In this document: positions 12,378 through 24,928 of the stretch, piece by piece
Layout of the letters: each line of letters begins with the position of its first letter
Position numbering within the stretch: position 1 is the stretch's first letter
From: Heterotrichella gracilis
Taxonomy: Eukaryota; Sar; Xanthophyceae; Tribonematales; Xanthonemataceae
DNA: 64,000 nucleotides
NCBI GenBank assembly: GCA_032358255.1
Contig: JAULBX010025497.1
Location: 124,001 to 188,000, forward strand
Direction: 5' to 3'
The notes under the pieces: model-generated
The model's input: only the letters and a program-made list of their open reading frames with translations
The model's database searches: none
Told to the model about the DNA's origin: nothing
Made by a program: the position numbers and the translations under genes

Positions 12378-12993
12378 CTACTCTGGCTTGGGGCCTGGGA
12401 AGACGGCACCACTTTCGTGCCTCAGTGCTGCGATGGTCTTGTAGGCCGTCCCAGCCTTGTAGCTCTTGCTCTGCGCCAACACCTCGGGCCGCTCGTGGAA
12501 AGCGTCCAACCTTGCAGCCTTTGACACCCTGCAAACACAACTCTTGCTGAGTAATTGGGCAGCTGGGTTTGCTTATTGTTGTGCTGTTTGCCGTCAACTA
12601 AAGCAAGCATTTCATGGCAGGCCATCGGAAGTAATTGCAAGCAAACCATGGCAGGCCATTTCGTGGCACCCACGTCACACTGAACAGGCAGTCCATAGCA
12701 GGACAGTGCTCCAACACTTACGCGACATCGGGCGAGGTAGTCAGCGTCCTGATGCTCGAGTAGATGCAGAAACCTACAGCTGTGCCCAGGGCGACAGCCA
12801 AGGGTGCAGCCTGCGGGAGAAACGACAGGGGGGGTCAACACACCTGCAGGCACGGCAACACTGTGGGCATGCCAAGCCTCAAAGCAGGCAGTGCACAGCT
12901 TGACAAGGGGTGACAAGCAACCAAACATAAGGGACAACTTACATCAGCAACCAACCACCTCTTGGCGAAGGGCACGGCAGCGCGGTGAGACAT
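12378..12993 (-). CDS. Complex I MLRQ/B12D-like small mitochondrial protein
   Basis: Exons 12993-12943, 12810-12722 and 12528-12378 (complement), phases 0 and 2, give 96 residues. The N-terminus is basic (MSHRAAVPFAKRWLVAD). One membrane helix follows (PLAVALGTAVGFCIYSSIRTL), then TSPDVAVSKAAR and a polar tail ending FPGPKPE. This order (short basic head, one helix, 'NPDV-x-v-x-K-x-x-R' block) is the signature of the NADH-ubiquinone reductase MLRQ subunit/B12D family (NDUFA4-like) of the inner mitochondrial membrane. Size and single helix agree with the family. The assignment rests on pattern memory, not alignment. Confidence 0.7.
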
Positions 12994-13641
12994 GTTGGAG
13001 TGTGGTTTGGGTGGGCGAGGGCTAGTTGCGCACAGGTAGATGGCGGGGGGGGACACAAAGTTGACAGCGATGGAGGCGGTGGGTAGGTTTCAGATAGTGA
13101 CACACAGCAAAGACTGCGGCTTTGTATCGCTGGACACGGCCTAAACCCAACAGCAACGCATCGCGATGTGGCTACGTGACCGCGATTTTGGAAGACGTCG
13201 CCGATCGCCGATTTCCGAAACCTGCATCTGACGTCATTTTTGGGTGCGTGGGCGTCATGTGGGCGCGCACGTGGAGTTATGGTGCTTGCCAGCTGGCAGC
13301 TGTATGCATGCATTTGCAATTGCATTCTAAAACGTTTTTCGCGGACTGCCTTGGTCCAAGGCTTGGGCGCCCTCGTGGAGCTATACGCATGCATTGCAAA
13401 CGTGTTGGCATACATGCATCTACGTTTTTGCATGGTAGCAACCTCCAGCTTGGTGTCCTTGAAGATCGGTATGTGCATATTGGGTCACAGCTCCCGGTGT
13501 TGGGTACTGCACTCAACCTGAGGGTTGATTTGGGCAAAGCCTATGCTTTTCTAACTTGAACGTCTGCGCTGCTCAAAGCATCCACCACTAGGTTTGATCC
13601 AGCCAAACCCCCCAGGGAGAGTTGCAGAGCTGCTGGGCTGA
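12994..13641. promoter_or_regulatory. Divergent promoter region
   Basis: Start codons of two diverging genes (ATG at 12993 on the minus strand, 13642 on the plus strand) are separated by about 650 bp, so both promoters should lie here. TGCATGCA motifs occur near 13308, and a GC-rich block lies around 13170-13275. No specific element can be assigned. Confidence 0.4.
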
Positions 13642-16182
13642 ATGCAGCACTGGTGGGCTGCTTGGGTGACAACTGCAGTGGCAGCTTTGTTGTGGAAGGC
13701 CCTCAGTGTACAACCAGGTGAGCCACAAGAGACTCTTATCCATACCTTCAAACCCATGGGGCAAGACAAGGTCCGCTTGGCTGGAGCTTCGTGGTATTCC
13801 CAAAGTGCACACCATCACACACTTTTCTTCCATGTTAGCAGGTGGGCATTCGAGCGAGCCCAACCCTACAAAACTAGCCTTGGCACTGTATGCCATTGGC
13901 GACTTGCATGGCGATTTAGACCACACAGTTGAGTGTTTACACAAGGCTGCCGTGGTGAGCGCTGGCGGCCACTGGGCAGCTGGTGCCGCAACGCTTGTGC
14001 AGACGGGAGATGTGGTGGACAGAGGTCCACAAAGCGTGCAGCTAGTGGCTTATCTTAAACAACTACAGGTGGGTTGAAAGCCCTGGGCTTGTAATTGATG
14101 AAGACACTAAAGTACCCACTTTGCATAGCGACACAAGCAGCTCACGCCTTGCGCTGGGCTGAAAGCATTCAAAGAGGCAAGGTTACAGCAAGCTAGCCTC
14201 TATCTCCTCCATCCTAACCTGCAAGCCCCAGGGACAAGCCACTCATTCCCCACCATATAATTCAAGTGTTTTTTGGCATTCATTGCGGACTCGATGATAT
14301 CAAAACAATCGTGGATAGAGGACCAACGTGTTTGGTACTCATGTCGTGAAGTGTCTTCTTTCTTATGAGAGCCTTGCAAGTGCACGCATCACTGCAGTGC
14401 CAGTGCCATCTAATCTACCTGCCTTTCCCCTCCCCCCTTGTGACCTGGTGCCCTCATCCTGAAGTCTACCTAACTGCAGACGTCATCCTGCCATGCACCC
14501 TTGCCCTGGTATGCACCCCTCACCCACCCTGACAGGTCTGTAATTTGCCCCAATTTAGCAACAAACATCTTGAGCTTTTCAATAGCGCCGGCCCTTGTGT
14601 GGCCGGCATGCCCCGGTGCCCTGGTTACCTGGCTCTACCATGTCTGTCTGTCTGGCTAGGATGGTGCGTTGCCCGTTGCACTCACCGCCTGTTTTGACTC
14701 TACCACCTATGCAGGGCGAGGCGGCAGCAGCAGGGGGCCATGTGCACCTGCTGTTGGGCAACCACGAGGCTATGAACCTGGAGGGGGACTTCAGATATGT
14801 CAGCAAGGAGGAGCTGCTGGTCCTGGCCAACCAAACCAAGGAAAGCTGCAAAGGTAGGTACCAACTGCAGGTTGGACAGGACCCGCCTGCCTTCACGTGA
14901 GGATGAACTGCTCCATGCATCCATGTCCTGATGGGTTGGCACTGCGCAGTGCAAATGCTTGACCAGTATGAAGACTTGCAGACAACAGAAGTCATATTTG
15001 GGTGCGCATTGTTGTCCAGAGTGGCATGGTATGACTGCGCCTGGTGTCTTGTCCTAAAGAGCTTTTCAACGCTCTGGGTGTAGCTATTGGACTGCACCTT
15101 TCTGTCATGGTTGGCAAATCCACCAACGCAGTCGCTGGTTGCAAACGCATTGGCAGGTGGTATGCAAAACCTTGAATGTTGGTGCGTTGACAGTTTGGCT
15201 GCGCACCTCACATGCAGGAGACCCACGTGCCTGCAAACAGTACATCACTGATGGGCAACAGCAGTGGAAAGCGCTGCTGCAGCCTGATGCCGATTTTGGC
15301 CGGGAGCTGCGCACCAGGGAGGCAGCGGTAATTGCCGGGGAGGGCAGGTGCCGCACGCTGTTCATCCACGCAGGGCTTGTGCCAGCGCTGTGGGATGCAT
15401 TGCAAGAGCACGCCAACGGCTCGGTGGCGGATACCATGCAGGTTTTCAACAGCGTCATGAGAGGTAAGCCACCAGGGCAATTTGATGCCCCTGCTTTTAC
15501 CATGCGGTACATGGCGTTCATGCGATTCTCCCCTTGATTGCCCCTGCTTTTACCATGCGGGACATGGCGTACATGCGAGTCACCCCGGTAAAACATTGCA
15601 GATACGTAACAGACAAGCACGCTGCTCTCTATCCAGTCTGGAATTGTGAATAGCTGCTCTGCAATTTTGCAGGTGCCATAGGCGGTTGCCAGGGTGACCA
15701 GTGCAAAGAACTGGATGGCCATTCTCTGCTCTCAGCCTCAAGCCTTTTGCACGGACCGAACAGCCCGCTGTGGTACAGGGGATATATCCGCAAGGCAGAA
15801 AAACGAGTTTGTAAGGATGTGAGGTAATGATTATTCATAAAAGGGGGTTTCAATTGGAGTTGATGATTTCTATTCTTACCGTATTAATGAATTTAAAGGC
15901 TGCTGCAATAATGATTTGCATTGGAAAGTCCATAATCTGCACATAGTGACATGCAGCAATTTACTTTGCACGCTTCCACCAGACACAATGATATGCCTGA
16001 TATAACAACATGGGTGCTGCAGGTATCTGTTGACGATGTTGGGTGTTCACCACATTGTGTCGGGGCACAATCTACAATCCAGCGGCGAGTTCAAACGAAT
16101 GTGTGGAGGCGCATTAGAAATCATTGACGTTGGCATCAGCAGAGCGTACTTGGGCAACTGTGCAGTCTGGCAATGCCAATGA
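13642..16182 (+). CDS. Shewanella-like PPP-family metallophosphatase, membrane-anchored or secreted
   Basis: Six exons (13642-13717, 13842-14068, 14715-14853, 15218-15463, 15673-15823, 16023-16182) join in phase to give 332 residues. The N-terminus (WAAWVTTAVAALLWKALS) is a signal peptide or anchor. The calcineurin-like metal-binding blocks follow in order: IGDLHGD, GDVVDRGP, LLGNHEAMN, LFIHAGL and VSGHN, ending with IDVGISRAY. These supply the metal ligands and phosphate-binding residues of PPP phosphatases. The spacing and GNHEAMN variant suit the Shewanella-like (SLP) branch found in plants and algae, often organellar or secretory. Intron 4 holds a two-copy tandem repeat. The protein stops soon after the last block, slightly shorter than I expect, so a further 3' exon cannot be excluded. 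Confidence 0.85.
15484..15586. repeat. Two-copy tandem repeat in an intron
   Basis: Two imperfect copies of about 51 bp, each containing CCCCTGCTTTTACCATGCGG, lie back to back in intron 4 of the phosphatase gene. They differ by a few substitutions and one inserted base. Confidence 0.75.
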
Positions 16183-17213
16183 TGGCCATGGAACAGCCAC
16201 GCATGGTTGCGGTTGGTCTTTGCAGCAACAAAAGGAATCCAGTGCCAGCAAAGCAGGTGAGACGCTACTCTGGCAAATGAGCTGTTTAATGTCTGTAGCA
16301 ATTTTGTTTTACATCAAAGCCATTTCTTCAAACCCATCCTATGCCATATAGGCTATGGTACAACGAAAATGTTCAAATCATACACTGAGAGGCACTGTGC
16401 CAGGTGACATCCTTCCATACCGGTCAATACTGTACACGCTGAGTAGTAACAAAAACAACAATATGCTGACTATGCATGAGCATGCGTGCACGTAGAGGAA
16501 ATTACGGGCGAGGGATGCATTTCAGATCAATCATCGGAAGGTTAGCCAACAACTGGAAACAATGCATCATCGTGGGCAATAAAAAGAATGCTGCTCTGTT
16601 TTCAACTTTCCCTTTCAGGGTACACCCTAAGATTTCAAGCAGCATTGTGAAAAAATCACAGCAGGCATCCCATCATGACTTTCTTCTTTCAGTGTAGCAA
16701 CATCGCAACATCAACATCTAAATGGCTGGTCACAAGGCACAGCTTTTTTTGGTACTACAGCTCATGGGTCACATCTTCTGTACATAGTTCTACCCATGTA
16801 AAGCAACATTCAAAAGCAAAATCACACGTAAGCTCAAAGAATTTGGTATGTCTGTTGCAAGCAAGTTGCGAGTTTATGGCATACCCTCGCCTACACAATA
16901 AAAACAAACTGACAAATCGAAATGCCTGTGAATCACTTCATTGGCCAACAGTAAGATAGTGCGCAACATGACAACATGGCTGAGAGTTCAACAGATCGTA
17001 GTCACTGTACAGTACCTCAACATGAGGTGCTGTGTTCATGACCCTGCCTACCATTGCAAATCAAAAGTGCTTTTCAGACGCAAGTGAACTGCAGGATCGC
17101 TGTAATCAACGCAGAAAATTGCCAATGTATGTAGCAATCAAAAATCGCATTTGTATCCCCAGTATACTTATCCTCATCTTCGTGCCTATTCCATGCAGGT
17201 CACCAAGCACCCC
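16183..17213. other. Convergent intergenic region
   Basis: This AT-rich stretch lies between two converging stop codons. It contains only short, non-conserved open frames and I see no gene. Confidence 0.5.
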
Positions 17214-18487
17214 TCAGACGACACTGGTCTGCACCAGTACGCTCTGCAGCAGGCTGGTCATGGCCAGGGCGACAGCTCCCAGCATCGCCAGCCTGCCGTT
17301 GGCAATCTCCGCCTGTGGGGTGAACACCCCAAACCTCCTGACCTTCATGCCGCGCTGCAGCGGGATGTAGGAGGCCAGGGTGATGACTGCAGCCACCACG
17401 CCAAAGGCCACAGGGTGCGCCTCAAGCTGCGCCAGCAGGCCAAACCCACTCGCCAGCTGCACGCCGCCGCCAATTGTGAAGCCCAGCATGGCCAGGCGGC
17501 ACGCCAGCACCTCTGCCGTCAGGCCCTCGGGGTTGAGCAGCCCATCTCCCAGGGGCAGCATCTCCTCCATCGTGGGGTTGTGGATGATGGTGATGCTTGG
17601 GCCGACGGCTGCAGACCTGGTGGCCATGTCGGGGGTGGTGGCTTCATGCCTGCTCAGCTCCACAGCTTCAGCATACACCTGCACAGACGCATTGCAGATA
17701 TGTCAGCATGGTGAAGGGATTCACTTTGCATTGCAGCAATGTGTGTTATGATCACCATGGCAAGTATAATTTGCTAGGAATGCGGCATGCGTTTGCCTGC
17801 CAAGCAACGTTTTTATGAGTTGAAATAGCTAGAAGGGACATGAGAAGGGTTTCATCATGCAGCGCATGCGCAACTGTAATAACTACTCAATGGTTGCAAC
17901 AGTGGTTAAACCAGTACTGCACAGTGTGCCATGCAGCAGCTAAGCCATACATTTTTGATGTAGTGCTTATTTCAGCGCTGTTGACAACTTGTGTGATACA
18001 GCCGCAAGTTGCAATACGTGGTTGCAACACACTACCAGTGGCCTGCAGAGTCTCTCAGAGTGGCCTCTGAACTAACCCCAGGTCAGGCAATGCCTATCAT
18101 AATTGCCAACCATTACAATGGGTAGATCACCGGGTGCACAGCCTGACGAAAGCCGCCTGTTATTGTAAGGCTTACCTTTTGGACGCCTTCCACATCATCA
18201 AGGTCGATGCTGGTGGTTGGCTGAATGTCCACACCTCCGCACACCTCAGGGTACACCACCTCCAGCAGATCAGATCCACTCCCAGAGGCATGCGACACCT
18301 CGCTGGTGGTGGAGCTTGCATTGCGCACCACTACACATGGGTGCATGTGGCTGTGCCTGGTCACTGGCAGGTGGGTGCGAGGGAGGCGTGCAATTGCACT
18401 GCAGGAAGTAAGAGTCTGCACAGCACGCATGCGCAGGGGTGCTGCAGAGGTCGACTGAGAGAGGGAAGCGCACATGGGAGACGCCAT
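17214..18487 (-). CDS. Light-harvesting-like (LIL/ELIP-type) protein 1
   Basis: Exons 18487-18176 and 17678-17214 (complement), phase 0, give 258 residues. The first about 60 residues are Ser/Thr/Arg/His-rich, like a chloroplast transit peptide. The mature part carries chlorophyll-binding-type helices: helix 1 around AEVLACRLAMLGF (about residue 160) and helix 3 around AEIANGRLAMLG (about residue 227), with a middle hydrophobic helix (VVAAVITLASYIPL). E-x-x-x-x-R/NGRLAML is the hallmark of LHC-superfamily helices, where Glu and Asn/His ligate chlorophyll magnesium. Three helices in about 155 mature residues fits ELIP/LIL proteins, which bind pigment transiently during light stress in thylakoids. 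The middle helix is typical of ELIPs rather than classical LHCs. Confidence 0.8.
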
Positions 18488-19492
18488 CGCTACTTTGGCA
18501 GTTGCAATTGACCCGTTGACTCGACCAATGAGGTTGCAATTCAAACTGGCCAGGTTGAGAATGGGCACTCGATGGGCTTGCGGTTCCGGACCAACAGATT
18601 CTGCTAGACTTAGGGAGGTAGAAGGGCAGTCGACTGACACAGCTGCACCAGCAAACACCTGTTGATCCTTTGAGTGCTTAGTTTTTGCCGTGGCCCTTGT
18701 ATGTAGTTTTGCTCGCTCGACGCCCAGCCAATCAGAGCCTTGCATTCCTACTGGGCGTTCGAGTGACTCAGAGTGCATCTTGCAGGTGGTGCAGACCTGG
18801 GTGCGAGCTTCCTGAGTCAGGAATCCTGACCAGCAAAGAGCAACGACACGTTGGCAGGGTGCTTCGGCGAAGCTGGAGCGACCATCCTGGTCACCATCCT
18901 TGTAATTGCCTGTGGACGTGTCACTCAGTGGGTCTGGAAGCTCGGCCCACCTGCCCCACCTGTCTCACATGATCCCCGTGGGTGGCAGGCATGGGAGTCA
19001 GATGTTTGGAAGCTGTTTGCCACCTACGAAGCATCACAATATAACTCGCTGACAACTCAGGCCCGTGATGATTATCCTGGGTGGCTGCGTGGCAACGGCC
19101 ATTGACAAACCCTGCCGACCTCCAGGAGGCCCAAGCAGGCCACTTTTGCTGCGACCCTGGGTGCTCGAGGTCTGGGTGACAAGGTTTCGCTGTGCAAGGC
19201 TACTATGAGTCCACCTGTGCCTGGGTAAACCGTCCATCAATGCTGATCTTGAGATACACTTCGCGATCCTTCTTGGAAATATCGTCCTGCGTTCCAAGCG
19301 TTCCCTGATAACTGTGACAACTCGACCTCCCTGATCAAAGTTTCCAAAGCTTTTCTTTCGCGATCCGCTGACAGCCACTTTGAAGTACCTGCCGTGAGTC
19401 ACCACCACCACCTGCCGTTGGAAACCGTTTACTGATAGCAACAGAGACAACCCACCAGCTTTCTGCGCAACACCGGTTTGGGCTTCTAAGGG
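18488..19492. other. Region between divergent LIL genes, with a possible small reading frame
   Basis: LIL protein 1 (minus) and LIL protein 2 (plus) start about 1 kb apart. A plus-strand frame open across about 18833-19105 looks partly coding: a hydrophobic stretch (ATILVTILVIACGRVTQW) is followed by a polar tail (WESDVWKLFATYEASQYNS) and a stop. It lacks an obvious start and could be the last exon of a small membrane protein. The rest presumably holds promoters. Confidence 0.3.
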
Positions 19493-21502
19493 ATGGTGCT
19501 GACCCAGGGGGTTCAGCAGCTCGGCAAGCAGGCAGTGGCAGCATCCAATGCAGGCAGTACACCCTTCACCGGCAACAGCCTGCCTCTGGTGCCTTCGCTA
19601 CCCACTCGCAGGCGCCGCACAGGCGTTCCCCGCCCCAATGGCCGCCGCTCCGCTCCTCGGAGCGCCACCACTTGCAGCGCTTCCCTCGGGGGTGTTGCTG
19701 AGCTAGTGGAGGGCATCACGCACCAGCTGCTGCCGCATATCCACAGCAACCTGCTGGGATACGCAGAGAAGCTGGAGCCACTTGTGCTGCACGACCTCGG
19801 CGCGGGCAACCCAGGGGTAAGCTGCAATTTTTTGCGCGTTTGATGGTCAAGGACTGGCGTTGTATGAGTCATGCAGGCGTTTCTTGCATCATGCCTTGTC
19901 ACACCGAGGTGCATAGATTCACACAGAGTATACCATAGGGTGTCCTGGTATGATGTATGCTTCCCCAAAGCGGTGCTAGCTGTGGCGTTGTTTTGTGTGA
20001 GAGCAACACCACTTCAAGTCCTTGCAGCCACTTACCTTCTCCCCACACCCCCTGCAGGAGCACCTCACTGAGGACATCATCTCCAACCTCCGCCACGCCC
20101 ACCCCCTGGACTTCCTTGCCAACAACCCCGCCCTGATGGCCTGCCTTGACCGCAGCGCCAGCGGGGGGCTGTGCCTGTCCATTGCACGGGCTGGCAGCGG
20201 CCACGTGGGTGACCTGGCTGGGACCATCCAGAAGGCTGGGAGCGCGTTTGCCACCGCGGCAGGAGCCGCAGCACACAGCATGCAGAGGTAGGCATGCAGT
20301 GGAGCACATTTTCTATCTCTTTATATACTGCTGAAGTTGTTTAAAAAAGTTGATTGTATGCCACAATGTGCCTTGTCGTCGCACTTGAGGCGATAACTTG
20401 TTGGAAATGTCACACTGACGATGACATTGTCTCTGTCAGCTACATGTAAAATTTTTATGGTGAAGGGTCTATATGGCTTCCATGCTACTGTGCCGTAGCT
20501 TAATTGCGTATCTCTCATGTGCAGGGCTGGCAGCAACGGCATCTCACACGTCCTGGACCGCGCAGCCTCCCTCAGGCGCGTCGGCAGCAATGGCCTGGCG
20601 CACGCCCTGGACAGGGTGGGCAGCAGCACCATGGCCCAGGTGATCAAGGACAGCGCCACCGGCCTCAAGCGAGCAGGCAGCGACAACCTCCCCTCTGCAT
20701 TTGGCTCCCTTGCAAGGGCCAGGAGCGGCTCCCTACAGACCCATGGTGGCGCAGCAGCCATCACGCTGCCCCTGGCAGCTGCCGGGAGGGAGGGCAAGCT
20801 GAGCGGCTGCGCCCTGAACAACATCCTGGAGGAGCTGGATGAGTCGGAGGATCCCACCATGCGCGACGAGGTGGGTTGGCAGTGGCATGTACATGTAGGT
20901 GGTTAGGTGTGGTTTGGCATCAAGGGTGGTCCCATTTATATGCTGTGCCATGCAGCCACTGCATAATTTGTATGCGTATTTATTTTATTGTCCAGTACTG
21001 GGTATGCCGCTCCAACATGGTGCAGGCGCCAGCACCTGCTATGAGCCATTTTGGGTGTTTGATCTATGTGGGCATCCTCACCATGTGCAGCTGAGGAGAC
21101 GCAGTTCTTGTAAGCTCACCTAGCTGACCCACACCCCTTTGCCTCCTGCAGGACCGCCCCATCCAAACCCTGAGCAAGGTCGACCTGTTCATGTGCCCCT
21201 TTGCCACTGACGCTGAGATTATCAGCGGTCGCGCTGCCACCCTGGGTCTGCTTGCCGCCCTCGTCACACGGGCCGTCACTGGGGCTGACGTGATCGACCA
21301 GCTCATGGTGTGCTCCCCAAAGTACCTGGTGGTGATGTACGACCTGCTGGCCAAGGCCTCCTATATCCCTCTGTACTCGGGTGGCATTTACAAGGATGTT
21401 GGCGTGATGACCAGGCAGCTGGAGGTGACAGCTGGCAGGTGGAGCGTGCTGGGATGCGTGGCTATGGTGGTGATGGATGGGATCCACAAGCTCGTGGCCT
21501 AA
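19493..21502 (+). CDS. Light-harvesting-like (LIL) protein 2 with an [RK]xGS-repeat linker
   Basis: Exons 19493-19816, 20058-20287, 20525-20870 and 21152-21502 join in phase (0, 2, 0) to give 416 residues. The first about 65 residues are Arg/Ser/Thr/Pro-rich and transit-peptide-like. Residues about 155-255 carry an array of RAGS/KAGS/RVGS/RSGS motifs at intervals of about 12-19 residues. The last about 115 residues form an LHC-like module: helix 1 with DAEIISGRAATLG, then VTGADVIDQL, a middle helix with KASYIPLYSGG, and helix 3 with LEVTAGRWSVLGC. The module aligns by eye with LIL protein 3 at 33.3 kb (VTGADVIDQL against MTGQDVFDQL; ASYIPL against ASIIPI). The usual helix-3 Asn ligand is Ala here (TAGR), so pigment binding may be altered. 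At 416 residues it is much longer than typical ELIPs. Confidence 0.8.
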
Positions 21503-23274
21503 GCGCATGGAAGTCTGCCCATCTGTGGGAGAAATCTCGCTCATGCTAGCCGGATTGGTTGGCTGCGCTCGTGCCGAGCTGAGCGTCCATACAAACACGT
21601 GACAAACCCTTGGTAGTTGCCAGGGAGGATGGCGTCTTTCCATAGAGTGGTTGGATAAGCTAACATGTACCTGATGTTGTTGTCGCAACCCTTAACAGCA
21701 TCAGCAGGTAATTAGATACATTGGTGACCCAGACATGAATGGTGGTCATCGTTGACAATGCACGTTTCAAACAGTCGTTTTTACAGATGTCAGGCCTGAA
21801 TGCAACCAGGCAATAGCATGCCATTATATTGGTATGATACTAGTGTTTACCTAGAATTAGATTACTGAGTCACTGATTTAGTTAGGGTTTCAGATACACA
21901 GTCAGTGTTGATGTGCGGGTGCCAAGCAGGTTAACCAATTGGTCCTGGCATTGATAAGGGACATCCATAGGATCTGAGTTAGGTAGAATTGTGTAGTTAC
22001 TGTTCACCATCTATGTCGTACTGAGACAGTATTTGGGATGGCATACCATGGACTTGTATGATGTAGGCTCTGTTTACCAACCCAGCCTCGATTTGAAATG
22101 CTTTTTACTACCAGTCACTGTTGTTATTTTTAGCGGGGCGCACAAATTGTGCATGCATGGCGGGGATTTACACTCAAATATGCAGTGCTGATTTCCAGTT
22201 ATTGTATGAGATGGGACTTGATGTCATTGTCTTGCCCAACATACAAGGAGCTTTCAGTCGTGTTTATCCTTGCAACTTTCTGAACAGTCTATTAGGTATC
22301 ATATGGATATCAAAATGTGGGTTCCACTCCATGTGCGGGTGTACTACTAGGTATTGCTAATCAGTCCCTTCAAGGCTTGATTACATATTCAATTGGAACA
22401 AGACGTAGTCTGCCTCACGTATTTTAAGCCTCAGGCTCGGGGAGGTAACAAATCAAGTAGGCAAGGATATTTTTAATTGGTCGCGGGTGGAGTAGAAAGA
22501 AATTGTTATAGACCGTCCACAGGAGTAATTTGGGCCAAGTACACCACACCATATTCAGTGCCACTACGGTATTCAAGCGCCGAGAGGTATAATACAGCTT
22601 GGACATTCCACTGGAGCTTTTCAAATGCTCGTTTTTTAAATGTATATATATTTTCTCACGGCTTGCAATGTGTTCCTAGCTGGGTCAGTGCGTGTACATT
22701 TCATGATGAGTCATCATACTGCTAAGAGGCAAATCATCATGGCATGGAGAAGCACACTCGTTGAGCAATGCTATGTAATTACAATACAACAGTCTTCACC
22801 CCCCAACTCGGACGCATTTCAGGCTTCTGCTGATCAGTGATTGTGATTGGCAGACCTACTACACTCGTCACACGTACAAAAAATTGAAATAAGCTGACTT
22901 GTTACGGTGTATGGAACCCTTTCAACGATAGTTACTACAGCATGGCATGGCATGCCAATGGAAACATGCGCCGGCAGCGTCGTTGAAAGAGGGCACGCAG
23001 AGGTTACGTTAGGGGACCACTGGCTTGCACCAGGGCATCACAATACATAACAACTTGTTGGCAACTGTTACAGTGACATGTGTGCGTGTAGAATTACTCA
23101 CAAACAGCTGATAACTGGGCCCAGTCAAAACGCAAACTTCGAGGTAAACAGCATGCAGCATCTTAATGCTGGCATATGTTGCTCACTGAGAGGCAGGTTA
23201 TTTACTGAGAGAATATCCACGATGCTGCCAGCCAGGTCGGGCCTGCCCGAGGCTGCATATCCGCTGTGACCCTT
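21503..23274. other. Long convergent intergenic region
   Basis: This 1.8-kb AT-rich region lies between converging stop codons. Only short open frames without protein character are present. I see no element. Confidence 0.5.
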
Positions 23275-24928
23275 TTACCCCTGGCTTTGTCTGTGCTTGA
23301 CCATTTTGCGACTGACGTACTTCAGAGACTTCACCAGTCCAGCTGACAACACCCCCAACAGCGCTTGCCGCATGCTCGACGTGCTCACGATGGCACTCAG
23401 CGCATATTTTAGGACAGCCCGATGACTCCCTCCCTGCACTGCCTTGTGAGCAACAGCGCACCGCTGCTTGTACGTCCAAAAGGGTGGCTGAGCAACCCTC
23501 AGGTGCATTGCCATTGTAGCCATCACGCCCTGCAGCACACTTTCCGTCAATTCCGGAAATTTTGCTGCATCTCAACACCAGCCTGTTACATAACATACTG
23601 CACTTCATGACGAAACCTATCGTACTGGCGATGAAGCTTCACCGCATTAATTGGCCCCCATGCATGCGATGCAGTGACCTACCGGTGGGAGCATTGTCAT
23701 CATCTGGATGCAGGCCTCCTGAGATATGTGCTGCTCCATGACCTCCCCAAGTGCCAATGCACCAGCTTGAAGCCCTGCCACTTCACTGACAGCACCACCA
23801 TACTGGCCTCCAATCACTGGCTGGTACAACTGCTGGAAAGCACCAAAACTGCCATGAACTATCTTATCCACCTTGCGCTGATCCTCTGCAAACCCCATGC
23901 GCACGTCTCCCATGTACGACAGTCTGCATATCATATGGAACAGGTCCTGCAACACAGCCGCAGACATGCATCAAAGGCGGGGTGCCAGAATTACCTCCAC
24001 ATTGCAAAAGGTGTGATTGCTCTTTGCGTACCTCAGTAGTAAACTGCTGTGGCAGCAGGATCAATGCAGCTATCAACGCTGATGTGAGGTTCTCCACTGC
24101 AGCGCTTTCCACAGCTTGGCTGTGGATCAATGTCCTCACAGGCTTGTGCAGCCGCCCAGCAACATACAGCGAGGTCCAGTGCTGCAGATCAGCACACAGG
24201 TCATCTGTAGAGATGACCCCGTACTTGATTTCCTGTCGCACAAGCACGTTCTACTCAACTATATGCAATGAAAGCAGCAAGGACCTGGTGCACTGTGTAT
24301 GGTGCCCACTCAACATGGGCAGAGAAGCATGCGTGCCTGGTGTTCTCGCCAGGGAACATGTGTGTTGAAGTACACTCCGACACCGATGCCCCTTGCTGCA
24401 GACGCAACCTGCAGGTGAATCAGTATTGTCAAAATGCGCAGCAAACAGGCACCCGCTATCTGAGCGCTGTTCCATTGGTCTGGGCACCCCAGCAGGAGTC
24501 CATACACTCCAAACATGTATGACGTGTGGTCAGCAAGCCTGGCTTTTGGAAGCCAAGCAGCTTTCCAGTCATGGGCAGGTCGCACACTGTTGGAACCTTA
24601 CCACTGACGAGCCCAACGTGCCAAACCACGAGTAGTGGCTTCTGTTCTTTTCCAAGTTCTGCAATCACAGAGGGGTCAACAGCAGTCGAGGACATCAGTT
24701 ACTTGCAGTGGTCAAGCACACAGGCTCCTTCTGTACCTGTCGATGCCACTCTGTTGGGTTGTCTACTGCAAACAGGAAGTCCAGCATGGGTGTATCTGCT
24801 GAGGTGCTGGCCAAACCAGTGCTTTGCGTCCCTTGCTGCCTGAACACACCAGACCCGTACGCGACAGCATGCTGTATGGTTGGGAACTGCTGAAGTATGT
24901 CCAAAAACTGCGAATTGTCTGTCGACAT
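23275..24928 (-). CDS. TAM41: TAM41-type mitochondrial CDP-diacylglycerol synthase
   Basis: Six exons on the complement (24928-24737, 24658-24602, 24408-24337, 24232-24032, 23946-23683, 23529-23275) give 346 residues, the usual length. TAM41 makes CDP-diacylglycerol for cardiolipin synthesis on the matrix side of the inner membrane. Diagnostic blocks in order are: AVAYGSGVF and DFLFAVDNPTEWH (nucleotidyltransferase-type catalytic region), NLEKNRSHYS, GIGVGVYFNTHVPW, IKYGVISTDDLCADL, LYVAGRLHKPV, LSYMGDVRMGFAED, and a C-terminal SAIVSTSSMRQALLGVLSAG. Every intron is phase 0. The intron after GIGVGVYFNTHVPWREHQ has a GC donor (CAG|GCACGC at 24336). The start ATG at 24928 fits homologues, but an upstream targeting exon is possible. 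The last acceptor (before 23529) was chosen for phase and is the least certain border. Confidence 0.85.
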
